From the NCBI GenBank assembly GCA_017437285.1, contig JAFSBM010000212.1, positions 1-63,528 on the forward strand: a DNA stretch of 63,528 bases, given 5' to 3'. This document shows positions 26,751 through 34,307 of the stretch, in pieces; the stretch's first letter is position 1; every line of letters begins with the position of its first letter. Below the pieces are notes generated by a model. The model saw nothing but the letters and a program-made list of their open reading frames with translations, was not told where the DNA came from and did no database searches. A program made the position numbers and the translations under genes. The DNA is from Ruminococcus sp. Its GTDB lineage: Bacteria; Bacillota; Clostridia; Oscillospirales; Ruminococcaceae.

Positions 26751-28292
26751 TTATATTTTCTCTTTCAGTTCAATGCCGCCAATTAAATGAAATTCCAGCT
26801 CGTTTCTGCTTTTCATAACTATCCTGTCAACGATGCTCTCGAACACATCCGGTTTGAATTCTGTCATGAGCTGTTCTCTTTTCTCAAATATTTCAACCAG
26901 CATTTCAATTTGGTCAAGGGTTTCGTCCTCCTCATCGGAACGTGTCATGCGTTTGAGTTCTTGCTGTAAGCGGTTGATCTTCGCATTCAGCTCTGTGGTC
27001 TGCTCCTGATATTTTGCTTCATCCAGAAAGCCCTTGGTTTTCAATCGGCTTAGTACATGAACCTGTTCCCGAAGCTTTGCAATATCCTTATGAATATCCA
27101 TTACTCGCAGGTTACCGCTGAATTTGCGAATTTTCAATTCCTGCAGTGCAGACTGCAGCGGCTGCAGGATTGTCTTATAATGCTCGGTCAGTTTATTGCA
27201 AATTCGTGTAAATGCCTCATAAAACGCATCCTGCGGCACTGCTTTGCACGGACATTCCCCTGCACTGAAATCATGCTTCTGACAAACCCAATGGATTCGC
27301 CCATTTACATTTTTTCTTTTGTAGGTACTGCCGCAGCTCCCGCATTCTATTTTCATGGTCAACGGGTATTGATGAAATTCCCTGCTTCCGAACTGTTCTC
27401 CTTTTGCAGAAAGCAGCTTCTGCACTGCTTCAAAATCCTCTCTTGAGATAATCGGTTCATGAGCATCAGAAACATAGTACTGCTCTGCCTGACCTGTATT
27501 CTTGCTCTTGCGGAAAGGGAACACATTTTCCGTGTACTGCTTTCGCCATAGACAGTCACCGATATATTTCTCATTAGTAAGGATATATCGAACTGCCTTC
27601 TTTCTCCAGATACAGCCCGACTTTCCCATCACGATTCCCTCTTGATTGAGTCTACGGCAGATAGTGAGCAGTCCGTAACCATGCAGATATTCCGCATAGA
27701 TCCGACGGACTATCACCGCTTCTTCCTCGTATACAATAAACCGTCCATCTTCTTTCCGATAGCCGAAGGGTTGATTGGAAACAATATATGTGCCGTTCTG
27801 CATTCGTTTCTGTATTGCCCACTGCATATTCTGAGATATGGACACCGATTCCTCCTGTGCCAGACCGCCCATGATGGTAATCATCATCTCGTCCGTCACA
27901 TTGGCTGTGTCGATACCCTCTTTCTCGAAGAAGATGGTGATTCCAAGTGATTTCAGCTCTCGGATATTTTTCAGACAATCCCTTGTGTTTCGAGCGAATC
28001 GGCTGATGGACTTTGTGTAGATCCTGTCGATCTTACCACGTCTGCAGTCTTTCATCATCCTTTGAAACTCATCACGCTTGTCCTCACGGGTACCAGTGAT
28101 GCCTTCGTCGGCATACAGATCTACCAGTTCTTCTGTGTCCGAATCCTCGAACCTGTGGCTGTAGTAGGTAAGCTGTGCCTGATAGGAATTCAGCTGATCT
28201 TCGCTGCTCGATGAAACTCGGCAGTAAGCGGCAACTCTCAGCTTGTTCGTTTCTGTTGCTGTAATTGGTTGTATCACTGTTACGGTTGCCAT
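26751..28292 (-). CDS. Large serine recombinase
   Basis: A 513-residue recombinase. It has VAAYCRVSSSSEDQ with the catalytic Ser, ADEGITGTRE, RIYTKSISRFARNT, a recombinase domain (KKAVRYILTNEKYIGD), a zinc ribbon (CGSCGSTYKRKN...CQKH...C) and a coiled-coil tail with a RLKTKGFLDEAKY segment. AAAGGATGAGG precedes the ATG at 28292. It is separated from the recombinase pair at 22.6-25.1 kb by abiE, so the toxin system is cargo flanked by recombinase genes. Confidence 0.88.
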   Translation of the reverse strand: MATVTVIQPITATETNKLRVAAYCRVSSSSEDQLNSYQAQLTYYSHRFEDSDTEELVDLYADEGITGTREDKRDEFQRMMKDCRRGKIDRIYTKSISRFARNTRDCLKNIRELKSLGITIFFEKEGIDTANVTDEMMITIMGGLAQEESVSISQNMQWAIQKRMQNGTYIVSNQPFGYRKEDGRFIVYEEEAVIVRRIYAEYLHGYGLLTICRRLNQEGIVMGKSGCIWRKKAVRYILTNEKYIGDCLWRKQYTENVFPFRKSKNTGQAEQYYVSDAHEPIISREDFEAVQKLLSAKGEQFGSREFHQYPLTMKIECGSCGSTYKRKNVNGRIHWVCQKHDFSAGECPCKAVPQDAFYEAFTRICNKLTEHYKTILQPLQSALQELKIRKFSGNLRVMDIHKDIAKLREQVHVLSRLKTKGFLDEAKYQEQTTELNAKINRLQQELKRMTRSDEEDETLDQIEMLVEIFEKREQLMTEFKPDVFESIVDRIVMKSRNELEFHLIGGIELKEKI

Positions 28293-28374
28293 ATTCCTCA
28301 TCCTTTCCGCTTTGCTTTTTATCTACTACAATACCACAAATCCTGTGAAAATGGAATCGCCAAAGCCAACAAAT

Positions 28375-28494
28375 TCAATCGTCAAAATCTGTGCAATCCA
28401 TCCCTTTGTCCGCCTCCTTCGCTACCACACAGCAGCACATGGTGAACACGCCAACTGCACCACCGACAATGCAGCCTACGATAAATCCAATCAT
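28375..28494 (-). CDS. DUF3789-like small membrane protein, copy A
   Basis: A 39-residue protein with one glycine-rich membrane helix (MIGFIVGCIVGGAVGVFTMCC) and a short charged tail ending TDFDD. It is the size and pattern of the DUF3789 proteins common in Firmicute conjugative elements. Its ATG overlaps the stop of the preceding small gene (ATGA). A near-identical copy lies at 29310-29429. Function unknown. Confidence 0.6.
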   Translation of the reverse strand: MIGFIVGCIVGGAVGVFTMCCCVVAKEADKGMDCTDFDD

Positions 28495-28655
28495 GCTGCA
28501 ACCTCCATATCCCGTACAGAGGGGAACTTTGCGAACACATCCTCGGCTGTTTTCCTTGCAACCTCTGCTTTCTGCTGCTCGGTCAGATGTTCCTCTTTTT
28601 CAAGGAATACCTGCATCAGTGCGTACATCAGCTCTGCTTGTCCGTATTTTTTCAT
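28491..28655 (-). CDS. Small helical protein, copy A
   Basis: A 54-residue protein (KKYGQAELMYALMQVFLEKE, then HLTEQQKAEVARKTAEDVF). Its start overlaps the end of the helicase fragment (TAATG) and its stop overlaps the DUF3789 start (ATGA), so the three are coupled. A second copy, with a few substitutions, is at 29426-29590. Function unknown. Confidence 0.6.
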   Translation of the reverse strand: MKKYGQAELMYALMQVFLEKEEHLTEQQKAEVARKTAEDVFAKFPSVRDMEVAA

Positions 28656-29184
28656 TATCTCTGACTCCCTTCATTAATTATTCTATCCCAGAATGTATGC
28701 AATTCTTCAATATTGTCAGCTCTGTTCTTTACAGAGAGTGCATCCAGTGCAACATCTGCATATTTAGCCTTTCGCAGGCTTACTCTAGGATCCAGTATGG
28801 ATACAATACCTTTATCACTTGCCGAGCGTATCAGTCTGCCCACGCCTTGTTTGAGCTGTATTACCATTTCGGGGACTGCTACCTCATCAATGGGATTCTC
28901 TGCCAGCGACATCTTGTAGTCGATAATCGGTTCAGGAACAGGGAACGGCAGCTTGTACACAATCACTTGAGACAAGCTTTCGCCCTCTACATTGATGCCC
29001 TCCCAATAAGTTCCTGTTCCGAGGATTACGGAATTGGTATCTGTCTTGAATTTTTCCAGCTGATATGCCTGTGATGAAGTCTTGCTCTGCATGAGAATCT
29101 TATACGACAAATGCATATTGCTCAGCTTCTTGTACACATACTCCATATCCTCTTTTGCCGTGAACAGAATCAGCGTCTTGCCGG
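28655..29184 (-). pseudogene. 3' fragment of a DinG-like helicase (duplicate)
   Basis: From the GKTLILFTAKEDMEYVYKK segment to the stop, this reads as a diverged copy of the last ~180 residues of the intact helicase at 29529-31520, including the GVGRLIRSASDKGIVSILDPR motif VI region. Homology stops abruptly near 29184, where the sequence changes to the tail of a plus-strand PIN-domain gene. Motifs I and II are absent, so it cannot be a functional helicase. The frame is open upstream only through antisense PIN sequence. Confidence 0.8.
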
Positions 29185-29273
29185 CGGATTTCATCATCAC
29201 CCGCAATATCCGTGATTTTAAGGAAAGCCGTGTTCCTGCAATCAAGCCCTCCGAGCTGCTTGACCGAATCTGA
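29184..29273 (+). pseudogene. C-terminal remnant of a PIN-domain (VapC-like) toxin
   Basis: On the plus strand ADFIITRNIRDFKESRVPAI followed by KPSELLDRI and a stop matches the typical C-terminus of PIN-domain RNases (the ITRNxxDF motif). The rest of the gene is absent; the sequence upstream is the antisense of the helicase fragment. A terminator-like hairpin follows. The remnant marks an insertion or recombination junction. Confidence 0.65.
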
Positions 29274-29279
29274 ATGTAT

Positions 29280-29310
29280 CCCTCTGCATTGCCGCAGAGG
29301 GATTTTCTCT
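29280..29310 (+). terminator. Terminator of the lost PIN-toxin gene
   Basis: CCCTCTGC pairs with GCAGAGGG over a 6-base loop, followed by ATTTTCTCTT on the plus strand. It lies 7 bp after the PIN remnant's stop, as a native terminator would. Confidence 0.65.
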
Positions 29311-29429
29311 TAATCGTCAAAATCTGTGCAATCCATCCCTTTGTCCGCCTCCTTCGCCGCCACACAGCAACAAATAGTGAACACACCTACTGTACCACCG
29401 ACGACGCAGCCAATCATAAATCCAATCAT
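29310..29429 (-). CDS. DUF3789-like small membrane protein, copy B
   Basis: A 39-residue copy of the protein at 28375-28494, differing at a handful of positions in the membrane helix and identical in the last 16 residues (AKEADKGMDCTDFDD end). It overlaps the preceding small gene by 4 bases. Confidence 0.6.
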   Translation of the reverse strand: MIGFMIGCVVGGTVGVFTICCCVAAKEADKGMDCTDFDD

Positions 29430-29590
29430 GCCGCCACCTCCAGCTCTCGTGTCGATGGAAATTCTGAAAACACATCCTCGGCAGTTTTCTTTGCAACCTC
29501 TGCTTTCTGCTGTTCGGTGAGGTGTTCCTCATTTTCGAGGAACACCTGCATCAGTGCGTACATCAGCTCTGCTTGTCCGTATTTTTTCAT
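29426..29590 (-). CDS. Small helical protein, copy B
   Basis: A 54-residue copy of the protein at 28491-28655. Its first 18 residues are identical and it diverges mostly after position 40. It overlaps the 3' end of the intact helicase by 62 bp because that gene's frame runs on past the position where copy A stops. Confidence 0.6.
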   Translation of the reverse strand: MKKYGQAELMYALMQVFLENEEHLTEQQKAEVAKKTAEDVFSEFPSTRELEVAA

Positions 29591-31520
29591 GTTCCTGACT
29601 CCTTTCGCTTGTTATTTTATCCCAAAATGTATGCAGTTCTTCAATACTGTCAGCTCTGTTTTTGACAGAGAGTGCATTCAGTGCAACATCTGCATATTTT
29701 GCCTTTCGCAGGCTTACTCTCGGATCAAGTATGGATACGATGCCCGTATCATTTGCCGAGCGTATCAGTCTGCCCACTCCCTGTTTGAGCTGTATCACCA
29801 TTTCGGGAACAGCCACCTCATCAATCGGATTGTCGGTCAATGACATCTTGTAGTCAATAATCGGTTCAGGCACAGGGAACGGCAGCTTATACACAATCAC
29901 CTGAGACAAGCTTTCTCCCTCTACGTTGATTCCTTCCCAATATGTTCCTGTTCCGAGGATTACGGAATTGGTATCTGATTTGAATTTATCAAGCTGATAT
30001 GCCTGTGATGAGGTCTTGCTCTGCATCAATATCTTATACGGCAGATGCATATTGCTCAGTTTCTTGTATACATACTCCATATCCTCTTTTGCAGTGAACA
30101 GAATCAGCGTCTTGCCGTTTGTTACTTCAAGAAGTTTGACAATTTCCGCTATGGATGAGGTTCTGTATTCCTTTCGGCGTTCTATGCTCGGATACGGCAT
30201 TTCTCTCGAACAGTACAGCATTGTGTGATTATCGTAATCAAAAGGTGACTTCTTCGGTTCAGATACCATGCCGATCACAGGATATCCAATACTGTGCAGA
30301 TAGTAACTGCATTTTTCTCTCGGCGTTCCTGTCTGCTTGTCTGAAATCGTTGCCGATGTCAGAATGGCACATCTGCCTTGCTTAAACAATAATCTTGAAA
30401 TATCCTTACGAATGTCTTTCTGACACACGCATAGACTGAGCCTTTTATCTTTCTCAAGCCATACAAGATTATCATCCGCAGTGTTGGAGACTTCACGCAG
30501 AAATTGCAATATTGCTCCTGCGTCCTTTTCCGTTCTTGCGTTCAGCGTTGCGAGATTTCTTCTGATGACAATAAGTTTTTCACTGATGTCTTTATTCATT
30601 TCCAGAAAGAATGAGGTCACATCTCCCTCGGATTCTGATTCCTGCTTTTGTACCTGTACTCTGAACATACGGAACAATTCTTCCAATTCCATTTTGATTT
30701 CTTCTGCAAGTTCTTTCATGTACGGATTTCGGATATTCCTCACAGAATCGGTTATTACATTGACGATGTCTGATTTACTGTAGGCTGTGGTATATGCACT
30801 TCTGAACTTGCTTTCGATGTTATGCGCTTCGTCAATGATGTATGTGTTGACCGATGAACTGAACAAGCTTTTTCCTTTCTGCTGATTCATGAGATGTGAT
30901 ACCAGCATATTCTGATTGCAGATTACAATTGCATTTTCGTATACAAGACCTGATCGCATTTTGTGATACTGACAGCTTCGTGTATATGGGCAACTTTTGC
31001 ACTGATCTTTTCCGAATTTGGAGATGCTGATCTTAGCCCACTCTGTATCGGAAATGTTCATAGCAATCTCTGCCTTATCCTGTTGTCCGTTACGTACCGT
31101 TTGCCAGAGCCGACCATAGTAGACATCATCCTTATGCCGTCTGTACAAGCTATGTACTCGTTTCATGCAAGCATAATTCTTCATACCTTTTGCAAGAATG
31201 ATGTTTGCATGAACACCCAGCATTTTCAGTACGGTCTGTGCATCGTGATAGAGCTGCTCCTGCAGTGCAATGGTAGAGGTTGCAATCACAACCTGCCTGC
31301 GTTCCCTGAAATACTGAATCAGTGCAGGCACAAGGTACGCAAAGGATTTGCCGATTCCCACCTCTGCTTCAACTGCAAGCGGTCTTTTTTCGGTAATGGC
31401 AGTACAGATTTCATTTGCCATCTCCATTTGTCCTTCACGCATTTCAAAGCCCTTTGCAGCGGCTTCATTGAAAAATCGTTTTACCGTTTCATCAAGGGGA
31501 TATTTTATCAGATGTAACAT
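29529..31520 (-). CDS. DinG/Rad3-like ATP-dependent DNA helicase
   Basis: A 663-residue superfamily 2 helicase. Seen: Q-motif/motif I region EAEVGIGKSFAYLVPAL (Walker A), ATSTIALQEQL, four Cys of an Fe-S-type cluster region (CMKR...CKSC..TRSC), DEAH in YIIDEAHNIES (Walker B), and motif VI QGVGRLIRS. GAGG is spaced for the ATG at 31520, 16 bp after the pemK stop. The C-terminus extends about 20 residues beyond the duplicated copy because of a small indel. Likely works in DNA metabolism of the mobile element. Confidence 0.88.
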   Translation of the reverse strand: MLHLIKYPLDETVKRFFNEAAAKGFEMREGQMEMANEICTAITEKRPLAVEAEVGIGKSFAYLVPALIQYFRERRQVVIATSTIALQEQLYHDAQTVLKMLGVHANIILAKGMKNYACMKRVHSLYRRHKDDVYYGRLWQTVRNGQQDKAEIAMNISDTEWAKISISKFGKDQCKSCPYTRSCQYHKMRSGLVYENAIVICNQNMLVSHLMNQQKGKSLFSSSVNTYIIDEAHNIESKFRSAYTTAYSKSDIVNVITDSVRNIRNPYMKELAEEIKMELEELFRMFRVQVQKQESESEGDVTSFFLEMNKDISEKLIVIRRNLATLNARTEKDAGAILQFLREVSNTADDNLVWLEKDKRLSLCVCQKDIRKDISRLLFKQGRCAILTSATISDKQTGTPREKCSYYLHSIGYPVIGMVSEPKKSPFDYDNHTMLYCSREMPYPSIERRKEYRTSSIAEIVKLLEVTNGKTLILFTAKEDMEYVYKKLSNMHLPYKILMQSKTSSQAYQLDKFKSDTNSVILGTGTYWEGINVEGESLSQVIVYKLPFPVPEPIIDYKMSLTDNPIDEVAVPEMVIQLKQGVGRLIRSANDTGIVSILDPRVSLRKAKYADVALNALSVKNRADSIEELHTFWDKITSERSQEHEKIRTSRADVRTDAGVPRK

Positions 31521-31536
31521 ATTATCATTCCTCATT

Positions 31537-31884
31537 TCATTCTGTCAATCCAAGACTGATTTTCAAAGTCTTGTCAATCTTTCGCATATCACTGTCACTG
31601 AGCATACCCACATATTTACCGAGTCTGTCAATAGAGATTGTTCTGAGCTGCTCGGTCAGAACGTATGACTTCTTGCTGAACAGATCCTTGCTGTGCAGGT
31701 TGACATGGACAGCGGTTGCTTTCTTCTTTTTCGATGTGATCATTGCCACGATTGTCGTATCCGAAAAGTGATTGCCTTTATCATTCTGCACGATGACAAC
31801 CGGTCGGATACCGCTTTGCTCAGAGCCTGTTGCTCCATTCATATTGGCAAAGTACACATCTCCTCGTCTGGGTTTTCTATACAT
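31537..31884 (-). CDS. MazF/PemK-family endoribonuclease toxin
   Basis: A 115-residue toxin-fold protein: RRGDVYFANMNGATGSEQSG, RPVVIVQND, VAMITSKKKK, and a conserved LTEQLRTIS-DRLG segment. It should cut mRNA at short motifs. AAAGGA precedes the ATG at 31884. No antitoxin gene is next to it: upstream is a ~450-bp structured region and downstream is the helicase. In many Firmicute elements such stand-alone MazF-like proteins occur, but a cognate antitoxin may be elsewhere. Confidence 0.82.
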   Translation of the reverse strand: MYRKPRRGDVYFANMNGATGSEQSGIRPVVIVQNDKGNHFSDTTIVAMITSKKKKATAVHVNLHSKDLFSKKSYVLTEQLRTISIDRLGKYVGMLSDSDMRKIDKTLKISLGLTE

Positions 31885-31899
31885 AAACGATCCTTTCAG

Positions 31900-32345
31900 A
31901 TGTAACGGTCGTTGTTTTGACACAACGACCAATTATCGTTTTGCCTTTATGCCACCCCATCCGGGTGACTTCACTGCTGCTCCACGCAGCAGCACTTTCC
32001 TTCAAATCGAAGGTGCCGGAAATTCTCTGACAGGATTACTCCTGCCCCCGCTGGCAAAAGGAACAGCTTCGGCAGATTGGCGTCCTTTCCAATCTCATAG
32101 GTCCGGGCCTCTCGGATGACAAAGTCCGAGCCGCTTGTTACGGAAGTACCTTACCCCAACTTTCATTGCCTTACAAAGCTGGCACTGCTTTGCTGATCTT
32201 CGCATATTTTCCCGCTCGCTCTTTTGAGGTCATGGCGTATGGAGATCTCAGCTGACGGAAATGCATCCATCATCGGAGTACGACGTACCGAAGTGTTGAT
32301 ATTCAGTTGTCAAGATGCCGGGCAATGAGGTTCTCCTTTTTTGCC
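31900..32345 (-). ncRNA. Candidate structured RNA / leader between sigma-like gene and pemK
   Basis: About 450 bp without a supportable gene. Reading the minus strand it is packed with hairpins: CTCGGA..TCCGAG with an 8-base loop, GGCAGGA-GTAA-TCCTGTC (GNRA tetraloop), CCTTC..GAAGG, GCTGCT..AGCAGC, and GGTCGTTGT..ACAACGACC just before the pemK ribosome site. A TTGACA lies near its start. It is GC-richer than its flanks. I do not recognise the RNA class. It may be a free RNA or a regulatory 5' leader of pemK and the helicase. Confidence 0.5.
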
Positions 32346-32354
32346 CTTCACTTA

Positions 32355-32804
32355 TTAGCCAAGGAAATCGGCTGTTTTACAAGTGATTTTTAAAATTTCA
32401 GCGATTTTACCAATCCTCAAGCTTATATTTTGTTGTGTCGTTGAGAAAATTGACGAAAGCTCTTTCTGTGTGTAGTCTTCTAATTTGTGAAGCGTGAAGA
32501 TGACAAGCCACTCTCGCGGCAATGCCATCAGCTGCTTGTAGACCTCCTCATCCTCGATGAGATCCAGCCATATGAAGTCATTGATCTGATAAGTATCCTC
32601 ATAGATGAGGTCAGGGGAATGTTCATCCAGAATGTAGTCCGTCAATCCTTCATAAAACTTTCTGTCCGATTTGAAAACTTCCTCCTCGAATTCACGCATC
32701 GATGCAATCTTCTCCTCAGACATGCCATGCTTTCGGTATTCAGCAGCTTTTTTCTTCCACTCTGCCTCAAATATTGCTTTTGCAACACCGTGATTATATG
32801 CCAT
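32355..32804 (-). CDS. Sigma-70 region 4-like protein
   Basis: A 149-residue protein. The C-terminal third is a sigma region 4-type helix-turn-helix (LPREWLVIFTLHKLEDYTQKE, then IFSTTQQNISLRIGKI). The N-terminal part is helical, and I see no clear region 2. Similar small sigma-like proteins control conjugative and phage-like elements in gut Firmicutes. ACGGAGGAAAATACA precedes the ATG. It is first in the minus-strand run that continues through the structured RNA, pemK and helicase. Confidence 0.7.
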   Translation of the reverse strand: MAYNHGVAKAIFEAEWKKKAAEYRKHGMSEEKIASMREFEEEVFKSDRKFYEGLTDYILDEHSPDLIYEDTYQINDFIWLDLIEDEEVYKQLMALPREWLVIFTLHKLEDYTQKELSSIFSTTQQNISLRIGKIAEILKITCKTADFLG

Positions 32805-32911
32805 TGTATTTTCCTCCGTTTTGATTTCTGGTTTTCGTTCAAATCAAAACGAAGGGTTATGGATATCTGGCAATGCTGCATTGCCATAATTGATAAAAGG
32901 GCATAAAAATT

Positions 32912-32986
32912 CTCCGTCCCGCTTTTATAGCGAAACGGAGATAAAAAAAGGAGTACAACATCGCTTAAAAGCTTTTGTTATACTCC
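32912..32986 (-). terminator. Tandem terminator element, copy 1
   Basis: On the minus strand GGAGTATAACA..TGTTGTACTCC is followed by TTTTTTTAT, then CTCCGT..ACGGAG by AATTTTTAT. Two hairpins in a row end the transcript of the two-TM gene (stop 32997). The same ~75-bp arrangement, recognisably related in sequence, recurs at 46160-46230. Confidence 0.8.
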
Positions 32987-32996
32987 AAGTTGCTAA

Positions 32997-33791
32997 CTAT
33001 CTTTTAAAGAAACTCATAATTTCCAGAATTTCTTTAATTTTTTTGAATGTAAATTTGTTTCTATATGGTCGCACCACTAAGTACTGATTTCGACTGTATA
33101 CTTTACTTTTCTTTTCATCATACTTTACCTTTTTCCTTGCACGCAGATGAAAATAACAAATAATTGCACCGAGCCATATGAAAATATCTAACCATATAGC
33201 TTCCACAATAGATTCTAGCGTTTGTAGCTCTGATATATATATGCTATGATACAATAACACAAATCCTAAAACAACAAAGCTAATTCCTGTCCACCAAAGA
33301 AGCGTGTTACCGTATTTGTCTGTAAATACAGTTGCGATATCATCAGGATTTAAAATATACGGGATTTTATTGTTCTGTTCAATAATTGCCGATAAGCAGA
33401 TTTTTTTGCTATCGTATAGGTGTTTCTCTCTTAAACAAGAACCTCCATGCATATAGAATTCTTTACATGTAAACATTATTGTTTGGTTTGCAATTAACAT
33501 CAGTAGTTCCATATCGTGTATGTAATCTTCTTCGCATTCAATATTTTCTTTATCAATTAACCTTTGTGCAGTCGTCATGAAATCCTTACAAAGGTTCTTG
33601 TAGGTTTTGTATATTTCTTGTCTTTCTTCCTTTGTTTTATCAGCAAGAAGCTTCATTGCAGGTGAATCATCAATTTTTGAACCCAAAAGAAAACTATTGC
33701 ACTTGATAAATTCTTTTTTTGCTTCTTCAACATTGAAAATTCTGCAACGATAATAATAATCACAATATGTTGAAAAATGGGACTCGCTCAT
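32997..33791 (-). CDS. Two-TM protein beside RADAR
   Basis: A 264-residue protein. Residues 1-155 are soluble and helical with scattered Cys; two membrane segments follow (about 165-187, TLLWWTGISFVVLGFVLL; and 205-222, IFIWLGAIICYFHL); the last 40 residues are basic. I do not recognise the family. SLATT-type two-TM proteins accompany some RADAR loci, but their TMs are usually nearer the N-terminus, so I do not equate them. A TATAAT (33912-33917) suggests it may also be transcribed separately. The start at 33791 has AAAGGGGTG upstream. A tandem terminator follows. Confidence 0.6.
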   Translation of the reverse strand: MSESHFSTYCDYYYRCRIFNVEEAKKEFIKCNSFLLGSKIDDSPAMKLLADKTKEERQEIYKTYKNLCKDFMTTAQRLIDKENIECEEDYIHDMELLMLIANQTIMFTCKEFYMHGGSCLREKHLYDSKKICLSAIIEQNNKIPYILNPDDIATVFTDKYGNTLLWWTGISFVVLGFVLLYHSIYISELQTLESIVEAIWLDIFIWLGAIICYFHLRARKKVKYDEKKSKVYSRNQYLVVRPYRNKFTFKKIKEILEIMSFFKR

Positions 33792-33945
33792 AGATATCAC
33801 CCCTTTCTATTACTTTGTTCAAGAACTTATGATAAAACACGAGACTTCTAACAATCAAACATCAATAATCAGCAAAGTATGCTCACCTTAGTAATCAGTT
33901 TTAGTTACTGCATTATACTACTTCTCACAGCACAACTTCACTCTT

Positions 33946-34272
33946 CTATCTATTCTTTCTGCAAGTCTCTGATTGATTGGCGGACACCAAGTAATCTTCT
34001 CTTTTAAGCTGAAATGCTGATGAAGATTGATTACAATCTACACAGGCAGGTATGATATATTCTTTATTTTCTCCCTTCTTTGTAATATGTGCACCTAGCG
34101 TTGCTTTATGGTCACAGCCCTTTACTGTACATTTGGCTGGCCATTCTTTTCCTGAGAAATTAATCCAATGCTGTTTCCATGTACCACATATGCATCGGCG
34201 ATCGGCGGTTCCGTTCTTGTTTACATACTCTGCAGGTGTTTTCGTCGTATAACCAGAAATTAATATAGCCAT
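33946..34272 (-). CDS. Small HNH-like Zn-binding protein beside RADAR
   Basis: A 108-residue protein. The core is CTVKGCDHKATLGAHITKKG, then IIPACVDCNQ: paired Cys, a GAH His, and a CxxCN end as in HNH nucleases and related treble-clef proteins. An extra CICG near residue 28 may bind zinc too. A TATGGAGG site precedes the ATG. It lies 35 bp downstream of rdrB, which suggests co-transcription. Such a gene is not part of the RADAR core as I know it. Confidence 0.6.
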   Translation of the reverse strand: MAILISGYTTKTPAEYVNKNGTADRRCICGTWKQHWINFSGKEWPAKCTVKGCDHKATLGAHITKKGENKEYIIPACVDCNQSSSAFQLKREDYLVSANQSETCRKNR

Positions 34273-34307
34273 AATTTACCTCCATAATTATTTTTATTTC
34301 TGTTCAA

